From the NCBI GenBank assembly GCA_029055345.1, contig JAIDDJ010000033.1, forward strand, positions 77,381-133,618: a stretch of DNA of 56,238 nucleotides, in the 5' to 3' direction. This DNA comes from Muribaculaceae bacterium. GTDB taxonomy: Bacteria; Bacteroidota; Bacteroidia; Bacteroidales; Muribaculaceae. Numbering within the stretch: position 1 is the first letter of the stretch; each line of letters starts with the position of its first letter. The translations under genes were made by a program, and so were the position numbers. Below are positions 32,697 to 41,788 of the stretch, piece after piece. Below the pieces are notes generated by a model that worked only from the letters and a program-made list of their open reading frames with translations, ran no database searches and was not told the origin of the DNA.

Positions 32697-33308
32697 ATGA
32701 AAATTATAATAAAAAATAAAAGAATCAGCTATCTCTCCTTCCCTCTCTCATTGTTAACTGCCTGCTTTGCTATGGTCGTTATGGCTACTTCCTGCAAAGA
32801 CACCAAAAGCTATTCCGATCTGCTCGAAGAGGAGGAGCATGCTGTCAACTGGTATCTTGCTCAGCAGAGGGTTGTGCCCTTTGTGCCTGAGGATAGCGTG
32901 TTCGAGATCGGTCCGGAGGCTCCGTTTTATAGAATGGACACGGATGGCAGCGTGTATATGCGTGTCATTAATGCCGGTGATATGAATAACAGGCCTCAGA
33001 AGGGCCAGACCGTCTATTTCCGGTTCACACGCACTGATTTAAAGCTGCTTCAGGATGGTGCTTTAATAGGCTCAGGGGGTAATCTCGAAGACAATATGAC
33101 TTTCCCATCATGGAGTCTGGTTTATGGTAATACTTCTTTACCTTCGACTACCGCCCACGGGACAGGTTTGCAAGTTCCCCTCGGCTATCTTGGTTACAAT
33201 TGCGAAGTCGATCTGATTGTTAAATCCATTTCCGGTCGTTCCGGTGATATCAGTAATTGTATCCCTTATCTTTATACTAATCTAAAATACTTTAAAGCTG
33301 AATATTAA
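32697..33308 (+). CDS. DUF4827 lipoprotein
   Basis: 203 residues from ATG 32697 (MKIIIKNKRI). The signal peptide ends with a Cys in VMATSCKDTKSY, a likely lipoprotein site. The body, with SYSDLLEEEEHAVNWYLAQQRV and GTGLQVPLGYLGY, is the DUF4827 family of Bacteroidales, which has a peptidyl-prolyl-isomerase-like look. Whether it has isomerase activity is not known to me. It sits between nrnA and glmM, 14 bases from the latter. Confidence 0.85.
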   Translation: MKIIIKNKRISYLSFPLSLLTACFAMVVMATSCKDTKSYSDLLEEEEHAVNWYLAQQRVVPFVPEDSVFEIGPEAPFYRMDTDGSVYMRVINAGDMNNRPQKGQTVYFRFTRTDLKLLQDGALIGSGGNLEDNMTFPSWSLVYGNTSLPSTTAHGTGLQVPLGYLGYNCEVDLIVKSISGRSGDISNCIPYLYTNLKYFKAEY

Positions 33309-33322
33309 ACTTCGAATCCTTT

Positions 33323-34705
33323 ATGGCATTAATTAAATCAATATCAGGAATACGCGGCACAATCGGCGGCCATGTCGGTCAAGGTCTTAGTGGAGTCGAC
33401 GTTGTGCGTTTTACTGCGGCATATGCGGCGTTCATACGCAAATCATATAATGGCGGGGGGAATGCTATCGTTGTCGGCCGGGATGCACGGCTTTCAGGAA
33501 AAATGGTAGAGCATCTCGTCGTAGGAACGCTTTTGTCAATGGGGTTCGATGTCATAAATATAGGCATGGCTTCTACTCCGACTACCGAATTGGCTGTAAC
33601 TGCAGAAAACGCTTGCGGCGGTATTATTATCACTGCCAGTCATAATCCTATCCAATGGAACGCCCTTAAACTGCTTGATCACAAAGGGGAATTCCTGAAT
33701 GATGCCCAGGGCAAGGAAGTGATCAGAATGGCTGAGCAGGATGATTATGTTTTTTCGGAAGTGACTGAACTTGGAAAGGAATATCACAATGACGCTTATC
33801 CCCTGCATCATATCGATCTTGTAAAGAATCTCGCTCTTGTGGATACGGAGGCAATAAAAAATGCCGATTTCACTGTGGCAGTTGATGCTGTGAATTCCGT
33901 GGGAGGAGTTATCATTCCTCAGCTTTTAAAAGCGCTGGGTGTAAAAAATATAGTTGAATTGAATTGTGAGGCTTCCGGTAAGTTCGCTCATACTCCGGAA
34001 CCCATTCCCGCCAATTTGACCCAGATATCAGATCTTATGGCGGGAGGATGTGCCGATGTCGGTTTTGTTGTAGACCCGGATGTGGATCGACTTGCAATTG
34101 TCATGGAAAATGGGGAAATGTTCGTTGAGGAAAACACGCTTGTCGCAATTGCCGACTATGTGCTTTCTTCCACTCCCGGTGCTACTGTATCCAACCTGAG
34201 CTCTTCGCGTGGCCTGCGTGATGTCACTCTCAAACACGGATGCAACTACTCAGCTGCCGCTGTAGGTGAGGTTAATGTGGTTGCAAAAATGAAGGAAGTG
34301 GGCGCCGTGATTGGAGGAGAAGGAAACGGCGGTGTCATTTATCCGGAATTGCACTATGGGCGCGATGCTCTCGTCGGTGTAGCGCTCTTCCTTACGCTAA
34401 TGGCTAAATCAGGCAAGAAGGTCTCTCAGATCAAGAGTGAACTCCCTCAATATGCTATTGCCAAAAATAAAATCGAACTTACCCCTGATATAGATGTCGA
34501 TGCTATTCTTGATGCCGTCAAGGACAAATTTAAAGGCGAGAAGATTACCGATATTGATGGTGTTAAGATAGATTTTGAAGATTCATGGGTGCATTTGAGA
34601 AAATCAAATACCGAACCTATAATTCGAATCTACAGCGAAGCTGATACTCTTGAGAACGCCAATCGGCTTGGGCTTGAAATTATCGAAGTGATTAAATCCA
34701 TCTGA
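33323..34705 (+). CDS. glmM: Phosphoglucosamine mutase-type phosphohexomutase
   Basis: 460 residues. The catalytic serine loop TASHNP lies at about 105-110, the metal-binding DPDVDRLAI at about 251, the sugar loop GEGNGGVIYPE at about 332 and the phosphate loop RKSNTEPIIRIYSE near 430. GlmM turns glucosamine-6-phosphate into glucosamine-1-phosphate for UDP-GlcNAc, the precursor of peptidoglycan and lipid A. Substrate could also be mannose or glucose; the GEGNGG form favours glucosamine. It is followed 18 bases later by sppA. Confidence 0.88.
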   Translation: MALIKSISGIRGTIGGHVGQGLSGVDVVRFTAAYAAFIRKSYNGGGNAIVVGRDARLSGKMVEHLVVGTLLSMGFDVINIGMASTPTTELAVTAENACGGIIITASHNPIQWNALKLLDHKGEFLNDAQGKEVIRMAEQDDYVFSEVTELGKEYHNDAYPLHHIDLVKNLALVDTEAIKNADFTVAVDAVNSVGGVIIPQLLKALGVKNIVELNCEASGKFAHTPEPIPANLTQISDLMAGGCADVGFVVDPDVDRLAIVMENGEMFVEENTLVAIADYVLSSTPGATVSNLSSSRGLRDVTLKHGCNYSAAAVGEVNVVAKMKEVGAVIGGEGNGGVIYPELHYGRDALVGVALFLTLMAKSGKKVSQIKSELPQYAIAKNKIELTPDIDVDAILDAVKDKFKGEKITDIDGVKIDFEDSWVHLRKSNTEPIIRIYSEADTLENANRLGLEIIEVIKSI

Positions 34706-34723
34706 TTGATTTGAATTACCGCT

Positions 34724-36520
34724 ATGCTGAAACGTTTCTTTCTTAATATTCTTTCTTCTTTTGTCGGAGCCTGGATAGCTCTTTTGTTGGTAGCTGTATC
34801 CGCGGTTTTCCTCGTGATGGGAGTTATCGGAAATTTCGCAATTTCTTCTTCAAAGGAAGAAAAGGTGGAATCGAGAAGTATTCTTCGGATAGATCTGTCA
34901 GGTGCGATTGTTGAGCGCGAAATGCCAACGGAACCGGAACTCATGAGTATCGTCCGAGGTGATCTCGATATGCCGCAGACGCTTGAGAACATAACTCTCG
35001 CTATACGGGAAGCGGCTGATAACGATGATATAGTAGCGATTTATCTGAAGTGCGGTTCAGTAAGTGCAGGCCCGGCCACACTGGATGCCATTCGTCGTGA
35101 ACTTGCGGATTTTAAGGTGAAGACTGAAGGCCATAAGAAGATTATCGCATATGCGGAGTCATTTACTCAAGGCGCTTATTTCGTAGGCTCTGTAGCTGAT
35201 TGCATATATATGAACCCTGCCGGCGAACTCGGATTGAAGGGTTTGACGATATCAAACTTCTTTTTTAAAGAGCTTCTCGACAAACTCGGCGTTCAGTTTC
35301 AGGTTGCGAAAGTGGGTACTTATAAATCAGCTGTCGAGCCATACATTCTCGATAATATGAGCGAACCGGCCCGTGCCCAACTCGATACGCTTCTTTGGTC
35401 AATGTGGGATAGAATGAGACAGGACATTTCCGACTCTCGCAAGGATCTTTCTCCCGACCTTCTGGACTCTCTTATCAATAAGGAATACATTGCTTGGGCC
35501 AAGCCGCAAGATGCAGTAAAGGCCGGTCTTATTGATTCTTTGGCATATGAAAGACACATATTCGACAGGCTCGCGCAAATTTCCGGTCGCGAAGTTAAAA
35601 AGTTGAACTATGTTTCGCCCTCCACTCTTGTTAGCATCAATCCTTGGGGCGTAAATTATGATTCGAATAATCAGATAGCGGTGCTTTACGCCGTAGGCGA
35701 AATTGCTGATGGCAATAACAACCAGATTAACTATGAGAAGTTGGTACCGGTTATTCAGGATCTTGCTGAAAACGATAAGGTGAAGGGTATGGTGCTCAGG
35801 GTTAATTCTCCGGGTGGTTCTGTTTTCGGAAGCGACCAGATCGGAGAGGCTCTTGATTTCTTCAAGTCAAAGGGGAAGTCGCTTGTTGTTTCCATGGGTG
35901 ACTACGCAGCGTCCGGGGGTTATTGGATTTCTGCTAAGGCCGATAGGATTTTTGCAGACCCGTTGACTATAACCGGTTCAATCGGTATTTTCGGACTGAT
36001 TCCTAATTTTAAGGGAACTCTCGATATGATCGGTGTTAACGTTTCTTCGGTCAGTACCAATCCTGATGCTAATTTCCCCACAGGATTCAAGCCAATGGAC
36101 GAAGTGCAGATGGCTCACATGCAGGCTTATGTTGAACGAGGTTATGACCAGTTCGTTTCGCGGGTGGCGTCGGGCCGGAAAATGAAGAAGGAGCAAGTTC
36201 TTAAGATAGCTGAGGGTCGTGTCTGGGCTGCACCGACTGCATTGAAGATTGGTCTCGTCGACCAGCTCGGATATCTCGATCAGGCTATTGAGTATGCTGC
36301 GAAACTTGCCAAAATTCCTGAGAACTATAATATTTCGGCTTATCCTCAGGTCGAGCCTAATTTCTGGTCGTTAATAAGACTTAACTCAATGACGATTGCA
36401 GAGTTTTCAAAGGCGATTAATGCAGGCGACCGGAACGTGCTGGATAAATATATTCTTTCAAGAATTGCTTCACGCAATCCGGTGCAGGCACGTATGCCTG
36501 AATTTACAATTTTATTATAG
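34724..36520 (+). CDS. sppA: Signal peptide peptidase SppA, long (67K) form
   Basis: 598 residues with one N-terminal membrane anchor (about 12-38). Two tandem ClpP-like domains carry the Lys/Ser dyad across repeats: K201 in VGTYKSAVEPY and S397 in DYAASGGYW. This matches the E. coli enzyme, which degrades cleaved signal peptides in the inner membrane facing the periplasm. Length and arrangement are normal. It lies between glmM and lpxK in an apparent operon. Confidence 0.96.
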   Translation: MLKRFFLNILSSFVGAWIALLLVAVSAVFLVMGVIGNFAISSSKEEKVESRSILRIDLSGAIVEREMPTEPELMSIVRGDLDMPQTLENITLAIREAADNDDIVAIYLKCGSVSAGPATLDAIRRELADFKVKTEGHKKIIAYAESFTQGAYFVGSVADCIYMNPAGELGLKGLTISNFFFKELLDKLGVQFQVAKVGTYKSAVEPYILDNMSEPARAQLDTLLWSMWDRMRQDISDSRKDLSPDLLDSLINKEYIAWAKPQDAVKAGLIDSLAYERHIFDRLAQISGREVKKLNYVSPSTLVSINPWGVNYDSNNQIAVLYAVGEIADGNNNQINYEKLVPVIQDLAENDKVKGMVLRVNSPGGSVFGSDQIGEALDFFKSKGKSLVVSMGDYAASGGYWISAKADRIFADPLTITGSIGIFGLIPNFKGTLDMIGVNVSSVSTNPDANFPTGFKPMDEVQMAHMQAYVERGYDQFVSRVASGRKMKKEQVLKIAEGRVWAAPTALKIGLVDQLGYLDQAIEYAAKLAKIPENYNISAYPQVEPNFWSLIRLNSMTIAEFSKAINAGDRNVLDKYILSRIASRNPVQARMPEFTILL

Positions 36521-36559
36521 TCATTAATTTAGCTGAGAACTTCGTTTCAATCTCCCGTT

Positions 36560-37648
36560 ATGAATAATCCACGCCTCCATAAATTCCTTCCTTACGTTCT
36601 AAAGCCGATGTCATGGCTTTATGGAGCCGTCACGGGGTTTAGAAACTGGATGTTCGACCATAACTGGCTGAAAGCGGAAGAATATGATGTCCCCGTTGTA
36701 AACATCGGTAACATTACAGTGGGTGGTACAGGCAAAACTCCTCATGTGGAGTACGTGGCCAAGATGCTTGCTGATTCTTACCGCATTGTAATTTTAAGTA
36801 GAGGATATAAGCGTAAGACATCCGGTTTTGTGCTTGCGAATTCCACCAGCTCTCCAGAGAGCATAGGAGATGAGCCCCTTCAGATGTATCGTAAACTGGG
36901 CCCGAGGGTCCGGGTTGCAGTCTGCGAAAACAGACGCATGGGTATTAAAGAGATTCTAAGACAATTCCCTGATACACAGATGATTCTGCTTGATGATGCT
37001 TTCCAGCACAGATATGTTCTCCCGAAAGTAAATGTGCTTTTGATGGATTACAGTCGCCCGATTTACGAGGATAAGATGCTCCCATTGGGTAGACTGAGGG
37101 AATCGTTCAATCAGGTGGAGAGAGCTGACATGGTAGTGGTTACGAAGTGTCCGGATTCTATTTCTCCCCTTGACATGAGACTTGTTAATAAGAATCTGGG
37201 TATCCGTCCTTTCCAGAAATTATTCTTCTCAAAGTTTGAATATGCTGACGTGAGGCCGGTTTTCCCCGAAGACAGACCCTATCATGTCGATATGTCATCC
37301 CTTTCCCAGCGCGACACTGTGATGCTCATTACAGGTATTGCCAATCCAAGAGGTTTTATCAGACATTTCAGACATTATCCCTTTAAAAGGGTAATATGCC
37401 ATTATCCCGATCACCATGACTTCTCTCGTTCAGATATTGCTGATCTTGAGAAAAAGTTCAATGACTTGAAGGGTGAGAGGAAGATTATTCTAACCACAGA
37501 AAAAGATGCGGTAAGACTCGCTTATAACCCGTATTTGCCCGCATCGTTGAAACCATTCGTGTTTTATATTCCTGTTTCGGTCAGAATGATTCCTGCACAG
37601 GATGGCGCTGATTTTATTTCTGAATTGATTAAATCGGTCGATGCCTGA
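36560..37648 (+). CDS. lpxK: Tetraacyldisaccharide 4'-kinase (lipid A)
   Basis: A 362-residue inner-membrane-associated P-loop kinase that adds the 4'-phosphate to the lipid A disaccharide. The Walker A GNITVGGTGKTPHVEY lies at about 50-66, and the ILSRGYKRKTSGF, GDEPLQMYRK and LLDDAFQHRY motifs follow. One N-terminal hydrophobic segment anchors it. Its presence shows a Gram-negative outer membrane. Confidence 0.96.
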   Translation: MNNPRLHKFLPYVLKPMSWLYGAVTGFRNWMFDHNWLKAEEYDVPVVNIGNITVGGTGKTPHVEYVAKMLADSYRIVILSRGYKRKTSGFVLANSTSSPESIGDEPLQMYRKLGPRVRVAVCENRRMGIKEILRQFPDTQMILLDDAFQHRYVLPKVNVLLMDYSRPIYEDKMLPLGRLRESFNQVERADMVVVTKCPDSISPLDMRLVNKNLGIRPFQKLFFSKFEYADVRPVFPEDRPYHVDMSSLSQRDTVMLITGIANPRGFIRHFRHYPFKRVICHYPDHHDFSRSDIADLEKKFNDLKGERKIILTTEKDAVRLAYNPYLPASLKPFVFYIPVSVRMIPAQDGADFISELIKSVDA

Positions 37649-37718
37649 TTTTTTTAGATTATTTCAGTTTTGATAGCCACTTCTGTTGTTTATACTATGA
37701 CCATAAAATAATTGTTCC

Positions 37719-38552
37719 ATGGAAAAAATTGAAAAAAATTACCTCGAGCTTATTCGTGAAACAGCTACATGGATTCGCTCTGAAGTCGGCGAATTGCCCA
37801 AGATAGGTGTGATTTTGGGAACCGGACTCGGCGATCTTGTTAATCATATTGACATCCGTTGTGAACTTGACTATCATAATATTCCGAACTTCCCGGTTTC
37901 TACCGTAGAGGGCCATTCGGGAAAATTGATTTTCGGTATGCTCGGCGGAAAATATATTCTGGCTATGCAGGGCCGATTCCATTTTTACGAAGGTTACGAC
38001 ATGAAGCAGGTGACTTTCCCGGTTCGTGTCATGAAAGAGATGGGATTGGATACGCTGTTCGTGAGCAATGCGGCAGGAGGTATGAATAAGGAATTTCTCG
38101 TGGGCGATGTGATGGTTATCACTGATCACATCAACCTTTTCCCTGAGAATCCTTTAAGAGGGCGTAATTTTGACGAACTCGGTCCTCGTTTCCCGGCCAT
38201 GACGGAACCTTATTCTTCTGCTCTTATCAATATGGCTGACGACATAGCCCGTGAGAATGGCATCCGTCTGATGCATGGCGTATATGTCGGGACTCAGGGC
38301 CCGACTTTCGAGACGCCTGCTGAATATGAATATTTCAGGATTATCGGTGGCGATGCTGTCGGTATGTCAACAGTGCCGGAGGTTATCGTTGCCAATCATG
38401 CGGGAATGAGAGTGTTCGGTGTCTCTGTCATTACCGACCTTGGCGGAAAGGATATTAAGGAAGTTCCCACTCATGAGGAAGTCCAGAAGGCTGCCGTGAA
38501 AGCACAGCCCGTAATGACCTCTATCATAACCAAAATGCTCGAACGCCTCTGA
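37719..38552 (+). CDS. Purine nucleoside phosphorylase (trimeric, PunA type)
   Basis: 277 residues. GVILGTGLGDL, the phosphate-binding VEGHSGKL and MQGRFHFYEGY, SNAAGGMN, the GPTFETPAEY loop and DAVGMSTVPEVIVA match the trimeric PNP class that splits inosine and guanosine. It has an upstream ATG 70 bases after lpxK, and its own terminator. Its location suggests salvage of nucleosides, possibly with the NupG-type importer. Confidence 0.93.
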   Translation: MEKIEKNYLELIRETATWIRSEVGELPKIGVILGTGLGDLVNHIDIRCELDYHNIPNFPVSTVEGHSGKLIFGMLGGKYILAMQGRFHFYEGYDMKQVTFPVRVMKEMGLDTLFVSNAAGGMNKEFLVGDVMVITDHINLFPENPLRGRNFDELGPRFPAMTEPYSSALINMADDIARENGIRLMHGVYVGTQGPTFETPAEYEYFRIIGGDAVGMSTVPEVIVANHAGMRVFGVSVITDLGGKDIKEVPTHEEVQKAAVKAQPVMTSIITKMLERL

Positions 38553-38577
38553 TATTAGATCTCATCTGATACTTTAC

Positions 38578-38618
38578 CACGTGATTATTGTTATATTATT
38601 GACGATAGTCACGTTTTT
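38578..38618 (+). terminator. Terminator after purine nucleoside phosphorylase
   Basis: ACGTGATTAT pairs with ATAGTCACGT (one wobble) and is followed by TTTTTCTTTT. Confidence 0.75.
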
Positions 38619-38696
38619 CTTTTCATTACGGGCACTCCCGTTAGGTTTAAGCCCGTCGGTGAAGCAATTTAAATTTTATTATAAAAACTTCATTTT

Positions 38697-39728
38697 ATGG
38701 CTAATCAGGAGACAGAAATTTCCAAACTCGGGGAATTCGGATTAATCTCTCATCTTACTAAAGATATCAAGTTTAATAACTCTTCAACGGTTGTCGGTGT
38801 CGGCGATGATGCCGCTGTCCTTGATTTGAAGGATGGAGCGACTCTGGTCACTACCGATCTGCTACTGGAGGGGATTCATTTCGACCTTCGCTATGTTCCG
38901 CTCAAGCACCTCGGATATAAATCCGCAGTAGTGAATTTCAGCGATATTTATGCGATGAATGGTCGGCCAAGGCAAATTACGGTCTCGCTTGGTGTCTCAA
39001 GTCGTTTCACGGTCGAACATATTGAAGAACTCTATGCCGGAATAAGGAAAGCTTGCGAGATTTACGAAGTTGATCTTGTGGGTGGTGATACATCGGCCTC
39101 TGTGACGGGACTTGTCATCAGCATCACCTGCATCGGGGTCGCGGACAAGGAGAAGATTGTGCTCCGTTCCGGTGCTAAACCTACTGACCTCATTTGTGTA
39201 AGCGGTGATCTCGGCGCAGCTTATATGGGGTTGCAGCTGCTCGAAAGAGAAAATCAGGTGGCAGCCAAGGCCGCTCCGGATTTCCAGCCCGATTTCGCCG
39301 GAAAGGAGTATATTCTCGAACGCCAGCTTAAGCCCGAGGCAAGAAAGGATATAATAGAACTTCTTGCCGCTGAGGGTATCATCCCGACCTCTATGATGGA
39401 CGTCAGCGATGGCCTATCGTCGGAACTCCTTCACATTTGTAAAAGTTCGGATGTCGGTTGCCGGGTTTTTGAGGATAGGATTCCTATTGATTATCAGACC
39501 GCAGTAATGGCTGAGGAATTGAATATGAATGTCGTGATGACAGCTATGAATGGTGGAGAAGATTATGAATTGCTATTTACTGTTCCTCTTGCCGATAAGG
39601 AGAAGATTGAGAAAATCAAGGGAATTTCCATGATAGGTTATATTACCAAACCGGAGTTAGGCGCAGCTATGGTCACTCGCGATGGAGCCGAAATTGAGCT
39701 GAAGGCCCAGGGCTGGAATGCATTTTAA
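38697..39728 (+). CDS. thiL: Thiamine-monophosphate kinase
   Basis: Phosphorylates thiamine monophosphate to the active diphosphate. The 343-residue protein has GVGDDAAVLD at about 34-43, TTDLLLEGIHFDL, NFSDIYAMNGRP, VGGDTSAS and DVSDGLSSEL in order, all family marks. The length is standard. It appears to be transcribed alone; no TPP riboswitch is visible upstream. Confidence 0.95.
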   Translation: MANQETEISKLGEFGLISHLTKDIKFNNSSTVVGVGDDAAVLDLKDGATLVTTDLLLEGIHFDLRYVPLKHLGYKSAVVNFSDIYAMNGRPRQITVSLGVSSRFTVEHIEELYAGIRKACEIYEVDLVGGDTSASVTGLVISITCIGVADKEKIVLRSGAKPTDLICVSGDLGAAYMGLQLLERENQVAAKAAPDFQPDFAGKEYILERQLKPEARKDIIELLAAEGIIPTSMMDVSDGLSSELLHICKSSDVGCRVFEDRIPIDYQTAVMAEELNMNVVMTAMNGGEDYELLFTVPLADKEKIEKIKGISMIGYITKPELGAAMVTRDGAEIELKAQGWNAF

Positions 39729-39793
39729 CAGTTTGATAACATATCGTAAACTTTATTTAACAGAGCGTATTAACTATTTTAAGTTAAATATGC

Positions 39794-39801
39794 TAATTTT
39801 G
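39794..39801 (+). promoter_or_regulatory. -7 promoter box (TAATTTTG) of the Bat operon
   Basis: TAATTTTGCATACC gives a leader of about 90 nt before the moxR ATG at 39894. No other strong promoter was seen inside the eight genes that follow. Confidence 0.6.
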
Positions 39802-39893
39802 CATACCTAAATCCTTATTGCTCGATCGCCCGGTCATAGTGCTCTTTATAGGGTATGTCTGACGCCGGATCGGCCCTAACGTAATTTTTAATT

Positions 39894-40889
39894 ATGAACG
39901 AAACAGTTAATATCCGTGAACTCCAGGATCTTATAGCTTCCAAGAGTAATTTTGTCACAATGATCCGCACCGGAATGGATCATCGGATCGTTGGTCAGAA
40001 GCACCTCGTTGATGCATTGCTTATTGCTCTTCTATGCAATGGCCATGTTCTCCTCGAAGGTGTTCCGGGTCTTGCCAAGACTCTCGCTATCAAGACTCTT
40101 GCTAATCTTGTAGATGCCAAATACAGCCGTATTCAGTTTACTCCCGATCTGCTCCCCGCCGATGTTATCGGTACGCTGATTTATAGCGTTAAGAAAGAGA
40201 CTTTTGAAGTTAAGAAAGGTCCCGTCTTTGCCAATTTCGTGCTCGCGGATGAAATCAACCGCGCTCCGGCAAAAGTGCAGAGTGCTCTGCTCGAAGCCAT
40301 GCAGGAGCGTCAGGTTACTATCGGCGATAATACTTATGCGTTGCCAGCGCCTTTCCTCGTTATGGCCACGCAGAATCCTATTGAGCAGGAAGGAACATAT
40401 ACTCTTCCCGAAGCGCAGGTCGATCGATTCTTACTTAAAGTGATTATCGGATATCCAAATAAGGATGAGGAAAAGATGATTATCCGACAGAACATCCAGG
40501 GCGAACTTCCCCCATTGCGTCCGTTGGTTGATCCTAAAGAAATTCTTGAAGTTCAGAAAATCGTTCAGAAAATATATATCGATGAGAAAATTGAAAACTA
40601 TATAGTCGATATAGTCTTCGCCACCCGTCAGCCGGCTAAATACGGTCTCCCTGACCTCCAGAGTATAATTTCTTTCGGCGCTTCTCCGCGTGCTTCTATC
40701 AGCCTTGCGCTCGCTGCAAGGGCATACGCTTTCCTGCAGGGACGTGGCTATGTGATTCCGGAAGATGTCCGCGCTGTCTGTCTCGACGTAATGAGACATC
40801 GTATCGGGCTTACCTACGAGGCTGAAGCTAACAATATTTCCGCCGATGATGTGATTACTGATATTCTCGATAAGGTGGCTGTGCCCTGA
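39894..40889 (+). CDS. MoxR-family AAA+ ATPase
   Basis: 331 residues. Walker A LLEGVPGLAKTL lies at about 54-65, Walker B VLADEINRAPAKVQSAL at about 117-133, and QNPIEQEGTYTLPEAQVDRF carries the sensor and MoxR signature. MoxR proteins act as chaperones that activate a partner VWA-domain protein. The partners here are probably the DUF58 and BatA/BatB proteins encoded next. First gene of the Bat operon. Confidence 0.95.
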   Translation: MNETVNIRELQDLIASKSNFVTMIRTGMDHRIVGQKHLVDALLIALLCNGHVLLEGVPGLAKTLAIKTLANLVDAKYSRIQFTPDLLPADVIGTLIYSVKKETFEVKKGPVFANFVLADEINRAPAKVQSALLEAMQERQVTIGDNTYALPAPFLVMATQNPIEQEGTYTLPEAQVDRFLLKVIIGYPNKDEEKMIIRQNIQGELPPLRPLVDPKEILEVQKIVQKIYIDEKIENYIVDIVFATRQPAKYGLPDLQSIISFGASPRASISLALAARAYAFLQGRGYVIPEDVRAVCLDVMRHRIGLTYEAEANNISADDVITDILDKVAVP

Positions 40890-40897
40890 TAATTCGT

Positions 40898-41776
40898 ATG
40901 GATGCTAACGAACTCCTGAAGAAAATCCGCAAAATTGAGATAAAGACACGTGGACTGAGCCAGAATATTTTTGCCGGCGAATACCATAGTGCCTTTAAGG
41001 GCAGGGGTGTCATATTCAGCGAAGTCAGGGAGTATGAACCCGGGGATGACGTCAGGGACATCGATTGGAATGTTACTTCCCGTCATAACAAGCCTTATGT
41101 CAAGGTCTATGAAGAGGAACGCGAACTGACCGTCATGCTCCTTATCGATGTCAGCGGCAGTCGAGATTTTGGTGCCTGCGGCGACCTGAAGAAGGAAAAA
41201 ATGGCTGAAATTGCTGCCACTCTCGCTTTCTCTTCTATTCAGAATAATGATAAGGTCGGCGTGATTTTCTTCTCTGATAAAATTGAGAAATTCATTCCTC
41301 CGAAAAAAGGCCGTAAACATATTTTGCTCATAATTCGCGAGATTATAAATTTCGAACCTGAGAATAAGGCTACCGACATAGATGTCGCTCTCCGCTTCTT
41401 GACTAATGCTATTAAAAAGCATTCTACCGCATTCCTCATTTCCGATTTTATTGATAACCATGACTATTTCCAAAGTATGTCTATAGCTAACCGGAAACAC
41501 GATCTGGCTGCCATTCAGGTATATGATCGCCGGGATGCATCAATGCCGGATGTGGGGCTGGTCCGTCTTCGCGATATGGAAACCGGCAGGGACATCTGGG
41601 TAGACACCGGCTCTTCCAAGGTCAGGAAGGCTTATGCCAAGGAATGGTATGAACGACAACAGGTTTTTGCTTCTTGCACTCAAAGAAGTGGCGTTGATGT
41701 CGTGTCGGTCACTACCGATGAGGATTTCGTAAAGGCCCTGCTCGGCCTTTTCCGTAGAAGAGCTTTACCAAGATAA
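40898..41776 (+). CDS. DUF58 protein
   Basis: 292 residues. The central PGDDVRDIDWNVTSRHNKPYVKVYEEERELTVMLLIDVSGS segment, with its DVSGS MIDAS-like motif, is the DUF58 signature and is related to von Willebrand A domains. It lies eight bases after moxR. DUF58 and MoxR are often paired, but the exact biochemical role is unknown. Confidence 0.93.
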   Translation: MDANELLKKIRKIEIKTRGLSQNIFAGEYHSAFKGRGVIFSEVREYEPGDDVRDIDWNVTSRHNKPYVKVYEEERELTVMLLIDVSGSRDFGACGDLKKEKMAEIAATLAFSSIQNNDKVGVIFFSDKIEKFIPPKKGRKHILLIIREIINFEPENKATDIDVALRFLTNAIKKHSTAFLISDFIDNHDYFQSMSIANRKHDLAAIQVYDRRDASMPDVGLVRLRDMETGRDIWVDTGSSKVRKAYAKEWYERQQVFASCTQRSGVDVVSVTTDEDFVKALLGLFRRRALPR

Positions 41777-41788
41777 TTCTGCTCCTTT